Shown here piece after piece: positions 7,314 through 16,952 of a stretch of DNA of 64,000 bases. Position numbers and translations under genes: made by a program. The notes beneath the pieces are model-generated. The model made no database searches. It was given only the letters and a program-made list of their open reading frames with translations, and was not told the origin of the DNA. The stretch comes from Pseudomonas sp. Irchel 3E20. GTDB taxonomy: Bacteria > Pseudomonadota > Gammaproteobacteria > Pseudomonadales > Pseudomonadaceae. The stretch spans positions 62,001 to 126,000 of the forward strand of contig NZ_FYEE01000008.1 of assembly GCF_900187645.1 (NCBI RefSeq). The letters are read 5' to 3'. The stretch's first letter is position 1, and every line of letters begins with the position of its first letter.

Positions 7314-10300
7314 AGGGCGGCGCCGGAGTTGCCGTTGCGGTCGATAAAGGTCGGCACGATGTAGGTTTTCTTGGTGGTGCCGTCCTTGTTGGTGGTGGTG
7401 CTGTTCTTGAAGTCCTGCTGCAACTGGCTGGCGCCGTTCTGGCACATCGAGCGCACCTGGCACAGGTAGTTGGAGTGCGGGCTGTCCTTGCCCAGCAGGC
7501 TGGAGGTGGTGACCAATGCGCCGAGGAAGCGGCTGATCGGGTCGTTGGAGTTGAGGGCGTTACCACCCAGCAGGTCGGACACGGTGTCGGTCATCGGCAG
7601 CATGCCGAAGAACACCTTGGAATCCGGCCGGTTGACCTGGAACACCGCGTTGTTGTCGTTGATGTTGAAGCCCGCTTGCTCGGCCGCGTCGTAGAAGCTG
7701 TTGGCGTACACCGGCGCGCCGGAGAGCTGGATGGCCCCGGCGCTGTTGCCGAAGTCCAGGCCACTGATGCCACGGTAGGTCAGCAGCGCTCCCTGGCTGT
7801 GGCCCACCAGGTCGAGCTTGAAGCCCTGGTCGATACCGGCCTGGTAGAACTCGTGCAATTGCTGGGCGTTGCCCGAGCGCTTGACGCCGCCCAGGGTCAC
7901 GTCCCATGCCGACTCCAGCAGGTCGCCGAGCATGCCGTGTTCCGGGTTGTAGGCCTGGGTGAACTGGTCGTGGCCGGTCTGCATGCCGCCGTTGACCAGC
8001 GCCGCCTCAAAGGCGTTCTGGATGCCGTTGGTGGCGATAGGCCCCGAGCCTTCGGGGCGCAGGATCATGTCGTAGGTGGTCTTGTTCATGTCCAGCATCG
8101 GCTTGCCGTCGGCGTCGACCTTGACCTGGCCCTTGTCGTCCATTTGGTAGAACAACTGGGTGCGGTAGAAGCTCATGTCGCCGCTGAGCAACACCGGCAA
8201 CTGGGTCACCACGCCGCCATGGCTGACCACACCGGGCATCAGCCCGAGGGTGGCGTAGGAGGTTTTGTCCATGGCCCCTTGCATCACGCCGGGGATCCAC
8301 GCCAAGGGTGCGATAGCCGGGTTTTCTTCCAGGGCTTGCTCGGCAGCCTTGGTCAGGTCGCCGTAGTGTTTGAACAGGTCCGAGCTGTTCTTGCCGTAGT
8401 CCTGCAGGCCCTGCTTCCACTTGCCCAGGGTGGCCTTGGGGTTGGCCACGGCCTGCAGGGACGATTCGCTGACGTACAGTTCGGTGCGTTTTTCCTTGTC
8501 GCGGGTGATTTCGTAGGCCTTGGTCACGTCGCGGTTCAGGCCCACGGTGGAGTCCTGGCCGGTCTTGGCGTCGTTGCGCACGATGAGGTTGCCGGCGCCG
8601 ACGGTGGCGCGCACATCTTGCTCGCGGTCTTTGCGGTAGTTGTAGCCGCTGACGCTCCAGCCGTTGAAGCCTTCCTTCGGCGCACCGCTGAGGGTCTTGT
8701 CGTTGGTGAAGGCCACTTGCTTGCCGGTGGTCGCCTGGGCGCCACCCTCGCCGCCGCCCGCGCCCCAGCCAAAGGCGCCGCCGACATTGACGTAGTAGCT
8801 GTGCTCTTTGTCGCTGCCGTTGATGTCGCGCACGCCCAGGGTGTTGGTGTCGAGCTTGAGCTTGCCGTTGTCGGCCGCGATCAGCGCGCCGTCGAGTTGG
8901 GTGTGGTTTTCGGTGCGGATGTCCACGCCGTTCTTGCCGGTGATGCTGGTTTGCTGCTCGACCCAGTTGGTCTTGCCGGTGGTCTTGCCCGCGCCCACCG
9001 AACCGCTGACCCCGCCGCCACCGGCCAGGCCGATGCTGACGGTGACGCTGACGTCCAGTTGCTTGCCGCTGACTTTGCCGGTGTCGGGCACCGAGGACAC
9101 CAGCAGGTCGCCGCCGACCCGGCCGAGCACTTCGTTGCCGCGCAGGTTGGCGCCAGCAATGGTGGTGTCCTTGCCGCTGGTAAAGCGCAACTGGTCACCG
9201 GCGTAGAGGTAGGCGGTCTGCTGTTTCTCGGTTTCGCGTTCCAGTTTGCCCTTGCCCATGTCGACGCTGGCGTAGACGGCGACGAAATCCTTGCCGCCCA
9301 GGGCCAGGCCCACTTCACCACCGCCGCTGCGGCGGGTCGATTCGCTGCTCGAATCGTTCTGCGCGGCGCGGATGGTCAGGTCTTTGCCGGCGCGCAGGTC
9401 GATGTCGCGCCCGGCGATGACTTGGGTGCCGACCAGGGTCAGGTCGTCCAGCGCTTCAAGGTTGGTGTCGCGCCCCGAGAGCAGCACGGTGGGGTTGGAG
9501 GTGCCTTGGCTGCTTTCTTCGCTGGCCACGCCGTTGCTGCCGCCGATACCCGCGCGGGCACTGCCGCCGCCGCTTTGGCCGTTGATGCCGCCCTGGCTGC
9601 GGGTGGTCTGGCTTTCTTCGTTGACGGTGCCACGGGCCACGTCGAGGGTGACGTTTTTGCCCACCAGGGTGATGTCGCGCCCGGCCTCGAACTGGCTGCC
9701 GCGCACGCTCAGGTCGTTGCCGGCGACGGCGTTGATGTCACGCCCGGCGCCCAATGTCGACGGCACGTTGTCGCGGATTTCCTGGCGCGAGCGGGTGCCC
9801 TGGCTGGCCGAGCCAAAGTGCGTGGCGCTGGTGGGGCCGGAGGTGAACTGGTTGATGGCGTCCACGGTGCTCAGCACGCTGGAGGCCTTGCTGACGTTGT
9901 CCTCGCCTTTGCCGGTGCCTTTGATGGCGTCCATGGTGTTGCCGTAGTTGTGGCTGACGTTGACGGTCAGGCCATTGCGGTCGCGGGTTTTGCTGCGTTC
10001 CTGGATGAAGGTTTCGTCGGCCGAATCCACATGGATATCGCGGGCGGCGTGCAGGTTGATATCGCGCCCGGCATCCACGTTGGCACCTTCCAGGGTGACG
10101 TCGCGGCCGCCGCGCACATTGACGTCCTGGCCGGCCAGCAGTTGGCTCGGCGCGACCGTTTGTTGGGCGTCGCGGGATTTCTCTTTGAGCGCTTCACGCC
10201 CGGCAAACGCGGTGAAGCCGTTGCGGTCGCTTTCCAGGGACAGCCCGGTCTGTTTCTTGGAACTCCAGTGGCTCTGGTCCTGGCTGTTGCTGCCGGCCAG

Positions 10301-13300
10301 CACGTTGACGTCGCGCCCGCCATTGACCTGCAAGTCGCGCCCGGCCTGGGCCGTGCTGCCGATCATGTTCACATCGCGGGCACTTTGCAGGGTGGTGTCG
10401 CGCCCCCCGCTGACCTGGCTGCCAACGCTTTGGCTTTGCAGGTTTTCCTGGCCGGATTTCTTCGCCGAGGCGATGGAGATGAAGTTGCCGGAGGTGCTGA
10501 AACCCACTTTGCTTTTGTATTTTTCGCTGTGGCTAGTGGACTCGTTGGCCGCGTCCATCAGGTTGATGTCGCCGTTCTTGTCGATCATCCCGGCGCGCAG
10601 TTCGGCGTCACGCTTGGCGCTCACACGGCTGGCAGACAGGTTGACGTTACCGCCGGCCACCAGCACCGCATCGTTGCCAGCGCTCAGCTCGCTACCCACC
10701 TGGGTAACGCTGCTGGCGCTTGAGCTGTTGCCGCTTTTGCTCAGGCCGAAACTGCCCTTTTTCTTCATGCTGTAGCTGCTGTCGGCCTGTTCTTGCGCCG
10801 ACACCAGGCTGACGTCGCGCACGCCGCCCACCAGCAAGTCATTGCCAGCCTTGAGCTGGCTGCCGGCGACGGTGACATCGCGCCCGCCGTTGAGGCTGAT
10901 GCGCCCTTCCTTGTCTTGCGTGACGTTGACCGTCAGGTCATGCCCGGCCTCGATCTGCGAAGCGACGTTGGTGGTGGACGAGTCGGCGCTCTGGGTGGTT
11001 TTGCTCTTGCCCCAGGAGCCTTTTTTCTTCTGGTAGAAGGTCGAGCTTTGTTCGTCCTGGCCCGAGACGATGGCGATGTCGTTGCCGGCGTTGAGGGCCA
11101 TGTCGTGGCCCGCCTTCACCTGGCTGGCGACGATGGCCATGTCGCGCCCGGCGTTGACCGCCAGGTCGCCCCCGGTGGTGACGCTGGAACCGAGGGTTTT
11201 CACCGTGTCGTTGGTAATCAGGCCACGGCGGATGGCGCTCTGGGTGAAGGTGTGGTCTTGCACCGCCAACAGCTCCACGTCGCGCCCGGCATTGAGGCTG
11301 GCGTTGCCGTCGCTGTGCAGTTGGGCGCTATTGCTCAGGTCGCGCCCGGCGCTGACGTTGAGTTGCTCGCGGGCGCTGATAAGGCCGCCCTGGTCCAAGT
11401 TAGTGCGCGAGCCGGAACCGTACAGCACTTGCATGGCCGCACGTTCGTTGACCACATCGCCCTTGACCGTGGCGACGTCAACGCGGTTGCCGCGCACTTC
11501 ACCGCCCAAGGCGTTGCGGATGCTGTCCTGGGCCAGCAGGCTGACGCGCTCGCCGGCCTGGGCCAAACCGCCCTGGTAGAGGTTGCGCCCCGCTTGCGCG
11601 GTGAGGTCGTTGCTGGCACGCAGGGTGCCGACGTTGGTCAGGTCGTTGCCGGCCATCAGGTTGATGTCGCGGGCCTGGATCAGGCTGCCACCGCGCAGGT
11701 TGCGCGATTCGGCCTGGGCCAGGTAGAGCACCGGCACCAACACGTTCTGGCCCTGCACCTGGCGGTTTTCCATCCACACGATGTCGTGGGTCAGCGCCGC
11801 GACCTGCTGGGCACTCAGGGCCACGCCCAGGCTCAGTTGCAGTGGGTCCTTGGAGGCGATGGCGTTGTCCATCAGGTATTGGTACTGCTCCAAATCGCTG
11901 GTCAGGCCGGCCGCGAGGAAGCGTTGCCCGGTTTGTGCCAGCACCGCTTCGCGGATCAGGCGGGTTTCGTAGAGGCCATCGCCGAGGCGGCGCCAGGCGC
12001 GGTCGTCGTTGTAGCCCATCAAGCCGAACAGGTAGTCGGAGCTGATGAACTTGGACAGGTTGGTCAGGCTCGGGTTGGTTTCGATCAGGTAGCGGCTGGC
12101 CGGGTCCTGGTTGCGTACGAAGAGGCCGTATTCGCCTTGGGGCAGGCGATAGTTGGCCAGGGCGGTGGGGTCTACAGCGACAAAGGGTACGCCGGCAAAG
12201 TCCACGGGCACGAAGCTGACCACGGTGCTGCCGTCGGCATTGACCCGCTCGACGCGGCGTACATCCGCCGCCACTTGGTTGGCGCCGCCGCTGCCCAGGG
12301 CATTGACGGTGAGGGTCTGGCCGCCCACCAGGCCGACGGTGTCGGTCAGGGCCTGGCCGGTGAGTTGGGCGAAGGCCTGGGTGCTGAGGGTGCCGTTTTC
12401 CAGGTTGCCGCTCACATCCAGGTTAAGCACGCGGCCCGATTGCAGGGTGGAGGTGTAGGCGGTTTGCGTACCCGGGTGCACCACGCTGCTCTGGCCGATC
12501 TGCGGGTACTGGGTTACGGCAACCGGCAGCGCTTCCTGCTGGTCGGGGGCGCTGGCGGCGTTGCGGCTGTTCCACAGGTGGGTCTGGGATTCGGCCCAGC
12601 GGAAGTCGCCCTGTTTCACGCCATGAAGGAAGTAGGTGGTGCTTTCCACACGCTGGTCGAGGGTGGCGCCACGGTTGTAGAAATTCGCCGCTTTGACGAA
12701 GGCATCGCGGTTGGCGGCCAGCAGGCTTTGTTTGTTTTCCACGGTACCGGCGGTGATGAACAGGTCACGCCCGGCGATCAGGCGCGCGCCCGCCGAGTCC
12801 TTGATGACTTTGCCCTGGTAGGTGCTGTTGACGATGAAAGTCGCGGTGTGGTGCTTGCCGGAGCAGTCGGTGCAGTTGATGTCGATGCGCCGGCTGACCA
12901 GGGATTCGCCCATCTCGAACACGTCTTTGCGGTTTTCCAGGCTGGCGACGTTGAGGGTCATGTCGCCTTCGCTTTCGATGTTCGCCGAACGGTTGCTCAG
13001 GCTTTGCGCCTGGCCGCCGTCGAGGCCGGCGAAGCTCAGGTTGCCCTTGCTGTAGATGTCGCCGTAGAAGTTGCTCAGGCTGGCGCCGCGCAGGTTCATG
13101 TCGGCGCCGCTGTAGATCAGGGTGTCGGCGCCGGTGCTGATGCCGTTGCCGGCGAAGATGTCCAGTTGGCCCATGGCGCCGAGGGTGCCGCGGTTGTTGA
13201 CCTGGGTGGCGTGCACCAGCAGGTTCTGCCCGGCGACCAGACGCCCGAGGTTGTCCAGGCTGCCGCGCAGGTTGAGGGTGGTGGCGCCGGTGCTGGCGAT

Positions 13301-16300
13301 GCGCCCGCCGTTCTGCACCAGGTTGCCCGCCGCGATGCTCACGGCTTTGGCCGCCGAAATCAGGCCGCTGTTGTTCAGGTCGCCGCCCAGGGCCAGGTTC
13401 AGGTCGCCGTCGCTGAGCACTTCGCCGCCGTTGTTCAGGGTGGTGGCGCCCAGGGTCAGGTTGCTGGCGCTGGCGATGCGATCGCCGGCCAGCAGGTTGA
13501 GGTTGCCGCCCACGGCCACGTCCAGCGCGCCGTTGACTTGCAGTTGCCCGGCGCCGTCGATGGCGCCGATGTCGAAATCACCGCTGCCCAGGCCCGTGAG
13601 GCGGCCCCCGGTGCCGGCGAGGCTGGCCAGTTCGGCCTTGAGCAGGCCGCTGCCGGCGTGCTCGACACTGCCGGCGACGTTGTTCATGGCCCCGGCCTTG
13701 AGGGTCAGGCCCTGGCTGATAACGCCGATGGAGCCGCCCTGGTTGTTCAGGGTATCGGTGAGCAGGATCTGGCTCAGGTCGCCGCCCAAAGCGCGCATGC
13801 GCCCGCCGCTGTTGTCCAGGCGGGTGCCGGTGAGCAGCAGGTTGCCGGCCGATTCGATCAAGCCGTTCTGGTTGTAGGTGGTGAGGGCGTTGAGGTTCAG
13901 GCTGTTGGCGCTGACTTCGCCGCCGGCGCGGTTGTCCAGCAGTTGCCCGCTGACGCTGAGCAGGCCTTTGGCGTAAAGGCGCCCGGCCTGGTTGGTGAGC
14001 GTATCGACCACCAGTTTCAAGGCCCCGGCCTGGGCGTTGAGCAACCCGGCCTTGCCCGCGAGGGCACTGTTGTCCAGCGAGGCGGCGAGCACCTCGACGC
14101 TGTCGCCCTGCACCGCGCCGCCCCGGTTGTCGAGGCTGCCCTGGCTGAGCACCAACGCGGCCGCGCCGCCCTGCGCCAGCACCAGGCCTTCGCGGTTATC
14201 CACAGCGCTGGCGGTGAGGTTCAAGCCATCGATGCCCGAGAGCAGTTGGCCTTTGCGGTTATCCACAACCGTGCCCTGCACTTGCAGGCGTTTGCCGGCG
14301 AGGGTGCCGCCCTGGTTGTCCAGCGAGGTGACTTGGCTGACGCGCAAGGCGTGGTCGCCGGCGTCGATGAGGCCCAGGGCGTTGTTGAGCACCCCGGCCA
14401 CCGCCAGTTCAATCGCGCCGCCCGTGGCGATCAGCGAGCCTTGGGCGCTGTTGTCCAGGCTGGCGACGTTCAGGCCCAGGCTGTTGCCCAGCAGCACGCC
14501 GCCATGGTTGTCGATGGCGCCGTTGTTGACTTGCAAATGGCCGTCGCTTTGCACCCGGCCCAGGTTGTTGAGTAACTGCCCGGTGTTGACCAGGGCGCCG
14601 CCCGCGCCGGCCAGCAGTTGGCCGTTGGCGCTGTTGTCGATGCGCCCGGCGCCGAGGCTCAGTTGATCGCCCACCACGCGCCCGCCGCGGTTATCCAGCA
14701 GGCCGCCGTGGGTCAGCAGCAGTTGCTTGCCCACCACCACGCCTTGCTGGTTGTTCAGGCCGGCGCTGCGCAGGTCCACGTCGCCGGCCTTGGCTTGCAG
14801 GTGGCCGCTGGCGTTGTTCAGGTCGTTTTGCACCACCAGCGTCAGGGTGCCGGTTTCGGCACTGAGCACACCCTCGGCGTTCTGGCTGAGGCTGTCGAGG
14901 TGGGCGGTGAGGGTGCCGGCGTTGATGTTGCCTTGCAGGTTGTTCAGGTCGCGCGCGGTGAGGCTGGCGCTGGTGGTGCCTTGCAGCACGCCTTGGCGGT
15001 TGTCCAGGTCTTGGGCCTTGAGCACCAATTGCTCGGCGCCGATCTTGCCGCCCTGGTTGTTCAGCGCGCCTTGGCTGGTGACGGTCAGTTGTCGGCCAAC
15101 CAGGGTGCCGCCATTGTTGGCGATGCTGGCCGCGTCCAGGGTCAGGTTTTCACTGGCCTGGATGCGCCCGGCCTGGTTGTTCAGGTCGTGGGCGAGGGTC
15201 AGCGTCAGGCTGCCTTTCTCCGCGCTGAGCAGGCCGTTCTGGAGGTTGTCCAGGCGTTGCGCGGTGAGTTTCAACTGGTCGGCCACCACTTTGCCGCCGA
15301 CGTTAAGCAGCTCCCCGGTGTTGGCGTCCACCAGGCTCTGGGCTTGCAGCACGCCGCCATTGTTGTTGAGTTGGCCGCTGACCTTGAGGCTGTTCTGGCC
15401 GACGCTGGAGGCGATCAAACCGCCCTGGTTGTCGAGGCGCTGGGCGGTGATGTGCAGTTGGTCGGCAATCACCGAGCCGCGTTGGTTGTTCAGTTGCTTG
15501 GCGTTGAGCTCCAGGTCCGCCCCGGCCAGTTCCAGGCGCCCACCGCTGTTGTCCAGGCTGTCGAGGTTGAGGGTGGTGGCCTGGCCGTCGGCGAAGCGGA
15601 TCAAGCCGCCCAGGTTGACGATGGCCGGGGTCAGCAGGAGCAGGGTCGAGGTGCCGAGCACCCGGGCGTCCGCGCCCTGGTTGACCAGGCGTGCCGTGGT
15701 CAGGCCCACGTTGACGCCCTGGACGATGCCGTTCTGGTTGTCCAGCAGCTCGCTGGCCTGCACTTGCAGGGTGCGGTTGGCGATCAGTTGGCCGCTGTTG
15801 GCCACGTGCTTGGCGTCGAGGGTGACGTCGCCCAGCAGGTTGCGGCTGTTGTCCGCATTCACGCCGGCTTCGACGATGCCTTTGTTGGTGACTTGGCCGG
15901 TGCTGGCCACGCTGATCTTGTCGCGGGCGGCGAGGCTTTTGTTCACCGTCACATCACCGCGGCTGGTGATGCGCACTTCGCTGCCGGCGTAGACCTTGCC
16001 CTGCATGTCCAGCCCTTGGGCGTTGACGGCAATGGCCTGGTTGGCGCTGGCGCCGGCCATGCTGACCTTGCCGCTGGCGTCGATCTGGATGTCGCCGGTG
16101 CTGGCGGCCATGTCCCCGGCCAGGCGCACGCCCACGCCTTTTTCCGTGCCCACCAGGCGAATCGCCCCGGCGTACATGCCGCCCAGGGCGGAGCTGTCGA
16201 TGGCCAGTTCCGGCTTGGCGCTGGCGTCGTCGGCGCGGGCGCTGGTGCTCAGGTCGTCGGCCTTGACGTCGTTGCGCCCGGTGACCACGTTGAGGTTCTT

Positions 16301-16930
16301 GGCGTAGATATTGGCGTTGAGCTTGGCGCTGCGGGTAATCAGGTCGAACTGGTCGAGGTCGCTGGCGTCCAGGCCGGCGCCTTCGATGCTGATGTCGCCG
16401 CCGTCCACTTCAAAGCGGTCCAGGCGTTGCCCTTCGATCACCGGTTTACCGGTGGTCAGGGTGGCGCGCGGGGTGTTGATAAAGCCGCAACCGCTGCACG
16501 TGATGCCGTGGGGGTTGGCGACAATGACGCGGGCCGCCTGCCCGGCCACTTCGGTGTAGCCGCCCAATTGGCTGCGCCCGCCGCCGGTGACTTCGTTGAG
16601 GATGACTTTGGCGGCCTGGCCCTTGAGGTTGCCGTTGCCCAGGATGATTCCGCCCAGTTGGGTGTTCTGCAACTTGCCGGTGGCGTTGTTGAGGATCACG
16701 CCGTTGGCGCCGACGTTGTAGTCGGTGAACTTGTTGTGGGACAAGCCGCTGCCGTTGGCGCCGTTGATGTTGATGACCGGCACGCCGTTGCCCGCCTGGC
16801 CAATGCTGGTATTGCCGCCCGCTGCCGCGTCCACGGTGAGGCCGGCGGCCACGACCACTAACGGGTTGAGGAACACAACCGAGGCCAGGGTCAGGGCAAT
16901 GCATTGAGACAGCGGGTTGCGGACTTCCAT
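7310..16930 (-). CDS. CDI/FHA-type TpsA exoprotein with a C-terminal GHSQG hydrolase-like domain
   Basis: 3206 residues, secreted by the adjacent TpsB. The order is: signal peptide (about 1-29); TPS secretion domain (about 30-290) with GGYTEVAGQAARVIVANPHG; FHA-1 repeats rich in LDNQGG (about 300-1330); a non-repetitive block (about 1410-1750) with YLIETNP and DYLFGLMGY, as in CdiA proteins; FHA-2 repeats with AGRD motifs (about 1750-2600); and a pretoxin-like stretch (NRDVTKAYEITRDKEKRTELYVSESS cut short here, near 2800) without a VENN motif. The last roughly 330 residues contain DLVGHSQGALL with Ser3045 as putative nucleophile. D3115 or D3119 and H3152 (SPHS) are possible triad partners. 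A ribosome site AAAGGAAG precedes the ATG. The toxin role and substrate are inferred. Confidence 0.9.
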   Translation of the reverse strand: MEVRNPLSQCIALTLASVVFLNPLVVVAAGLTVDAAAGGNTSIGQAGNGVPVININGANGSGLSHNKFTDYNVGANGVILNNATGKLQNTQLGGIILGNGNLKGQAAKVILNEVTGGGRSQLGGYTEVAGQAARVIVANPHGITCSGCGFINTPRATLTTGKPVIEGQRLDRFEVDGGDISIEGAGLDASDLDQFDLITRSAKLNANIYAKNLNVVTGRNDVKADDLSTSARADDASAKPELAIDSSALGGMYAGAIRLVGTEKGVGVRLAGDMAASTGDIQIDASGKVSMAGASANQAIAVNAQGLDMQGKVYAGSEVRITSRGDVTVNKSLAARDKISVASTGQVTNKGIVEAGVNADNSRNLLGDVTLDAKHVANSGQLIANRTLQVQASELLDNQNGIVQGVNVGLTTARLVNQGADARVLGTSTLLLLTPAIVNLGGLIRFADGQATTLNLDSLDNSGGRLELAGADLELNAKQLNNQRGSVIADQLHITAQRLDNQGGLIASSVGQNSLKVSGQLNNNGGVLQAQSLVDANTGELLNVGGKVVADQLKLTAQRLDNLQNGLLSAEKGSLTLTLAHDLNNQAGRIQASENLTLDAASIANNGGTLVGRQLTVTSQGALNNQGGKIGAEQLVLKAQDLDNRQGVLQGTTSASLTARDLNNLQGNINAGTLTAHLDSLSQNAEGVLSAETGTLTLVVQNDLNNASGHLQAKAGDVDLRSAGLNNQQGVVVGKQLLLTHGGLLDNRGGRVVGDQLSLGAGRIDNSANGQLLAGAGGALVNTGQLLNNLGRVQSDGHLQVNNGAIDNHGGVLLGNSLGLNVASLDNSAQGSLIATGGAIELAVAGVLNNALGLIDAGDHALRVSQVTSLDNQGGTLAGKRLQVQGTVVDNRKGQLLSGIDGLNLTASAVDNREGLVLAQGGAAALVLSQGSLDNRGGAVQGDSVEVLAASLDNSALAGKAGLLNAQAGALKLVVDTLTNQAGRLYAKGLLSVSGQLLDNRAGGEVSANSLNLNALTTYNQNGLIESAGNLLLTGTRLDNSGGRMRALGGDLSQILLTDTLNNQGGSIGVISQGLTLKAGAMNNVAGSVEHAGSGLLKAELASLAGTGGRLTGLGSGDFDIGAIDGAGQLQVNGALDVAVGGNLNLLAGDRIASASNLTLGATTLNNGGEVLSDGDLNLALGGDLNNSGLISAAKAVSIAAGNLVQNGGRIASTGATTLNLRGSLDNLGRLVAGQNLLVHATQVNNRGTLGAMGQLDIFAGNGISTGADTLIYSGADMNLRGASLSNFYGDIYSKGNLSFAGLDGGQAQSLSNRSANIESEGDMTLNVASLENRKDVFEMGESLVSRRIDINCTDCSGKHHTATFIVNSTYQGKVIKDSAGARLIAGRDLFITAGTVENKQSLLAANRDAFVKAANFYNRGATLDQRVESTTYFLHGVKQGDFRWAESQTHLWNSRNAASAPDQQEALPVAVTQYPQIGQSSVVHPGTQTAYTSTLQSGRVLNLDVSGNLENGTLSTQAFAQLTGQALTDTVGLVGGQTLTVNALGSGGANQVAADVRRVERVNADGSTVVSFVPVDFAGVPFVAVDPTALANYRLPQGEYGLFVRNQDPASRYLIETNPSLTNLSKFISSDYLFGLMGYNDDRAWRRLGDGLYETRLIREAVLAQTGQRFLAAGLTSDLEQYQYLMDNAIASKDPLQLSLGVALSAQQVAALTHDIVWMENRQVQGQNVLVPVLYLAQAESRNLRGGSLIQARDINLMAGNDLTNVGTLRASNDLTAQAGRNLYQGGLAQAGERVSLLAQDSIRNALGGEVRGNRVDVATVKGDVVNERAAMQVLYGSGSRTNLDQGGLISAREQLNVSAGRDLSNSAQLHSDGNASLNAGRDVELLAVQDHTFTQSAIRRGLITNDTVKTLGSSVTTGGDLAVNAGRDMAIVASQVKAGHDMALNAGNDIAIVSGQDEQSSTFYQKKKGSWGKSKTTQSADSSTTNVASQIEAGHDLTVNVTQDKEGRISLNGGRDVTVAGSQLKAGNDLLVGGVRDVSLVSAQEQADSSYSMKKKGSFGLSKSGNSSSASSVTQVGSELSAGNDAVLVAGGNVNLSASRVSAKRDAELRAGMIDKNGDINLMDAANESTSHSEKYKSKVGFSTSGNFISIASAKKSGQENLQSQSVGSQVSGGRDTTLQSARDVNMIGSTAQAGRDLQVNGGRDVNVLAGSNSQDQSHWSSKKQTGLSLESDRNGFTAFAGREALKEKSRDAQQTVAPSQLLAGQDVNVRGGRDVTLEGANVDAGRDINLHAARDIHVDSADETFIQERSKTRDRNGLTVNVSHNYGNTMDAIKGTGKGEDNVSKASSVLSTVDAINQFTSGPTSATHFGSASQGTRSRQEIRDNVPSTLGAGRDINAVAGNDLSVRGSQFEAGRDITLVGKNVTLDVARGTVNEESQTTRSQGGINGQSGGGSARAGIGGSNGVASEESSQGTSNPTVLLSGRDTNLEALDDLTLVGTQVIAGRDIDLRAGKDLTIRAAQNDSSSESTRRSGGGEVGLALGGKDFVAVYASVDMGKGKLERETEKQQTAYLYAGDQLRFTSGKDTTIAGANLRGNEVLGRVGGDLLVSSVPDTGKVSGKQLDVSVTVSIGLAGGGGVSGSVGAGKTTGKTNWVEQQTSITGKNGVDIRTENHTQLDGALIAADNGKLKLDTNTLGVRDINGSDKEHSYYVNVGGAFGWGAGGGEGGAQATTGKQVAFTNDKTLSGAPKEGFNGWSVSGYNYRKDREQDVRATVGAGNLIVRNDAKTGQDSTVGLNRDVTKAYEITRDKEKRTELYVSESSLQAVANPKATLGKWKQGLQDYGKNSSDLFKHYGDLTKAAEQALEENPAIAPLAWIPGVMQGAMDKTSYATLGLMPGVVSHGGVVTQLPVLLSGDMSFYRTQLFYQMDDKGQVKVDADGKPMLDMNKTTYDMILRPEGSGPIATNGIQNAFEAALVNGGMQTGHDQFTQAYNPEHGMLGDLLESAWDVTLGGVKRSGNAQQLHEFYQAGIDQGFKLDLVGHSQGALLTYRGISGLDFGNSAGAIQLSGAPVYANSFYDAAEQAGFNINDNNAVFQVNRPDSKVFFGMLPMTDTVSDLLGGNALNSNDPISRFLGALVTTSSLLGKDSPHSNYLCQVRSMCQNGASQLQQDFKNSTTTNKDGTTKKTYIVPTFIDRNGNSGAAL

Positions 16931-16952
16931 GTGCGGGTCTTCCTTTCAGGTG

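Noticed and set aside
7475..16861. Three very long open frames on the plus strand opposite tpsA (1082, 1260 and 747 codons)
   Set aside because: Their products are Ala/Val/Gly/His/Gln-rich with no domain and mirror the repeats of tpsA. In GC-rich DNA the antisense frame of a repetitive gene stays open by codon bias; no ribosome sites or family motifs were seen.
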